DNA of 12,473 nt from an uncultured Oscillospiraceae bacterium (GTDB lineage: Bacteria; Bacillota; Clostridia; Oscillospirales; Oscillospiraceae): the NCBI GenBank assembly GCA_934623545.1, contig CAKTVN010000025.1, forward strand, positions 1 to 12,473, in the 5' to 3' direction. The stretch's first letter is position 1. The number at the start of each line of letters is the position of its first letter. Below the pieces are notes generated by a model. That model was not told the origin of the DNA, made no database searches, and worked only from the letters and a program-made list of their open reading frames with translations. This document shows, piece after piece, positions 12,289-12,473 of this stretch. Both the position numbers and the translations under genes were made by a program.

Positions 12289-12473
12289 CGCGCGCGGAGT
12301 GCGCGTGGGACCACACCCGAAGGACGCAGGGCTTTTATGCCGCGAAAGCGGCATAAGCTTTGTCACCCGAAGGGTGACACCTTATCCGCGCATGAAATGC
12401 GCGGGGAACCGCATCCTGAGGATGCGGGAGGCTGTCTCCGGATTCACCGGAGGTGCCGTGTTTGCGGTGAGAC
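12289..12473. repeat. Hairpin-rich composite intergenic repeat, copy C (cut by window end)
   Basis: Orientation is that of copy A. Hairpins: 12289-12305 (CGCGCGC, loop GGA), a worn one near 12312-12327, 12335-12356 (TTATGCCGC, loop GAAA), 12361-12379 (TGTCACCC, GAA), 12386-12404 (CCGCGCAT, GAA), 12409-12427 (CCGCATCC, TGA; same stem as 8641-8659) and 12436-12452 (CTCCGG). The final bases (GGATTCACCGGAGGTGCCG, then TTGCGGTGAGAC) match the entry into the core at about 2939-2970 of copy A. The core must continue beyond the window. Confidence 0.85.

Overview
The window looks like chromosome of a Gram-positive, moderately high-GC member of the Clostridia, with Oscillospirales-like bacteria as my best guess. 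This rests on a T-box leader in front of a tRNA synthetase, strong AGGAGG ribosome sites, a WalR-type box, SLH and YdjGHI-type proteins, and GC-rich codon use beside AT-rich promoters. The taxonomy is inferred; no rRNA is present.

Layout. Positions 1-490 (minus) hold the 5' end of thrS (threonyl-tRNA synthetase) with a full T-box leader and a near-consensus promoter. Positions 654-2803 (plus) hold a secreted 3D-domain cell-wall protein with a WalR-like box in its leader, then rsmA (16S rRNA dimethyltransferase) and a GIY-YIG protein of the YazA/YhbQ family. This set resembles the B. subtilis yabE-ksgA-yazA neighbourhood. Positions 2804-3576 are non-coding and full of small hairpins (repeat copy A). 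A SpoU/TrmH RNA methyltransferase (3577-4404, minus) stands back to back with a three-gene plus-strand operon (4587-8026). That operon encodes an SPFH protein with four C-terminal zinc ribbons (YdjI-like), a double zinc-ribbon protein with one C-terminal membrane segment (YdjG-like) and a secreted TPM-domain membrane protein (YdjH-like). In B. subtilis the homologues sit with a PspA protein (YdjF) and act in envelope stress; no pspA is in this operon. Positions 8031-8777 hold a terminator and a second, inverted copy (B) of the hairpin repeat. Three minus-strand genes follow: an AzgA/PbuG-type purine permease (8778-10202), rmlA/rfbA-like glucose-1-phosphate thymidylyltransferase (10455-11327) and a small exported SLH-domain protein (11501-12211). 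From 12289 to the end lies a third copy (C) of the hairpin repeat, cut by the window edge.

The most unusual content is the hairpin repeat. Each full copy has a core of roughly 400 bases flanked by runs of 17-22 bp hairpins, most with 3-nt loops (GAA, GGA, AAA, AGA on one strand). The left run of copy B has eight hairpins in 182 bases and a three-hairpin higher-order unit of about 70 bases. Copies A and B have opposite core orientation, both lie between convergent genes, and they flank the trmH-like/ydjIGH block. A long hairpin in the core has different arm sequences in A and B but pairs perfectly in both, which suggests the fold is maintained. No transposase or recombinase is encoded in the window.
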